Below are positions 63,609 to 64,000 of a stretch of 64,000 bases of DNA, piece after piece. Under the pieces are notes generated by a model that searched no databases, was not told where the DNA came from, and saw only the letters and a list, made by a program, of their open reading frames with translations. The stretch is taken from contig NZ_CP046393.1 of the NCBI RefSeq assembly GCF_009734185.1, positions 1,819,501-1,883,500 of the forward strand, read 5' to 3'. Each line of letters begins with the position of its first letter. Position 1 is the first letter of the stretch. Both the position numbers and the translations under genes were made by a program. This stretch comes from Commensalibacter melissae (GTDB taxonomy: Bacteria; Pseudomonadota; Alphaproteobacteria; Acetobacterales; Acetobacteraceae).

Positions 63609-64000
63609 TTGTTCTCTGTCAAAATACAGACCCAACCTTTTTCACAAGAGGAATTCCGAAAAAAGATTCACGCTTTCAATTGCGGCGCAATTGTCAGCTT
63701 TACCGGTATCGTCAGGGGGTTTGATGAAAAAGAACCGCTTGATTATCTTTATCTTGAACATTTTCCGTCTGTAACTGAACAAGAAATTGAACGAATAATT
63801 CATTTGGCAAAAAAACGATGGGATATACAGGGTTGTCAGGTTATACACCGCGTGGGGAATTTACGGGTAGGAGAAGAAATCGTTTTGGTTCTGACAGCGG
63901 CCAGTCATAGAAAGGCTGCATTTGAATCTGCTGAATTCATAATGGATTATTTAAAATCAGAAGCTCCATTCTGGAAAAAAGAATTTTTTAGAAACGGACA
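63609..64000 (+). CDS. moaE: Molybdopterin synthase catalytic subunit, 3' end outside window
   Basis: Converts cyclic pyranopterin phosphate to molybdopterin using MoaD thiocarboxylate. The frame runs from the TTG at 63609 through VSFTGIVRGFDE, YLEHFPSVTEQEIERI, IHRVGNLRVGEEIVLVLTAASHR and the catalytic Lys region APFWKKEFF to the window end without a stop. About 130 residues are visible, close to the whole protein. It directly follows moaD. Confidence 0.95.
   Translation, partial: MFSVKIQTQPFSQEEFRKKIHAFNCGAIVSFTGIVRGFDEKEPLDYLYLEHFPSVTEQEIERIIHLAKKRWDIQGCQVIHRVGNLRVGEEIVLVLTAASHRKAAFESAEFIMDYLKSEAPFWKKEFFRNG

Overview
The window is a visibly AT-rich stretch of an alphaproteobacterial chromosome. 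The best guess is a low-GC member of the Acetobacteraceae close to Commensalibacter. This rests on gene content and protein style: a CtrA-type regulator, alphaproteobacterial forms of SdhC, SdhD, NusA and InfB, acnA next to ccmAB, a large periplasmic tricorn-like protease, and an RND-type outer membrane lipoprotein. No sequence search was run, so the genus is an inference. No insertion sequence, prophage or CRISPR array was recognised. Most of the window is housekeeping DNA with small accessory patches.

Layout. 1-4746: end of asd, then sdhCDAB; sdhB is split by a frameshift in an 11-C tract. 4766-8849: a small phosphatase, an XRE regulator, NAD kinase, a CtrA-like regulator with a degenerate receiver, and a yqjD-yqjE-like membrane pair. 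9519-12181: a DUF1656/HlyD/outer membrane factor efflux operon with no FUSC permease gene. 12330-14117: a single-gene AAA ATPase-DUF4435 (TOPRIM-like) protein, a defence candidate, beside tRNA-Leu(UAA). 14281-22355: a YcgN-like protein, xseA, purD and three flavin/nucleotide oxidoreductase-type genes.

22488-35921 (mostly minus strand): the transcription/translation cluster rimP-nusA-ylxR-infB-rbfA and truB-rpsO-pnp. It is split in two by an opposite-strand mlaE-mlaF-mlaD-lipoprotein operon for phospholipid transport. Strong hairpins lie at the rimP start, after nusA, after rpsO and in the pnp leader, which suggests that this cluster is controlled by termination and RNA processing.

36135-50523: aconitase, ccmAB, a CopC-fold protein without copper ligands, a secreted protein with three 29-residue cysteine repeats, a tricorn-like protease, DUF3297, a dienelactone hydrolase, a META-domain protein, CrcB, a radical SAM protein with an extra N-terminal domain, a TRL-like lipoprotein and a Do-family protease. 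50613-56736: tadA, a class-I amidotransferase homologue lacking its nucleophile, two pseudouridine synthases, rsmD and ftsK. 56768-62481: rfbBACD for dTDP-L-rhamnose, a histidine phosphatase and a polysaccharide flippase. 62676-64000: tRNA-Lys(CUU), moaC, moaD and the start of moaE.

The most unusual items are the sdhB poly-C frameshift, the Glu51 CtrA paralogue, the AAA-DUF4435 protein, the triple cysteine-repeat protein, the amidotransferase pseudoenzyme and the rimP start codon sitting directly behind a terminator hairpin.
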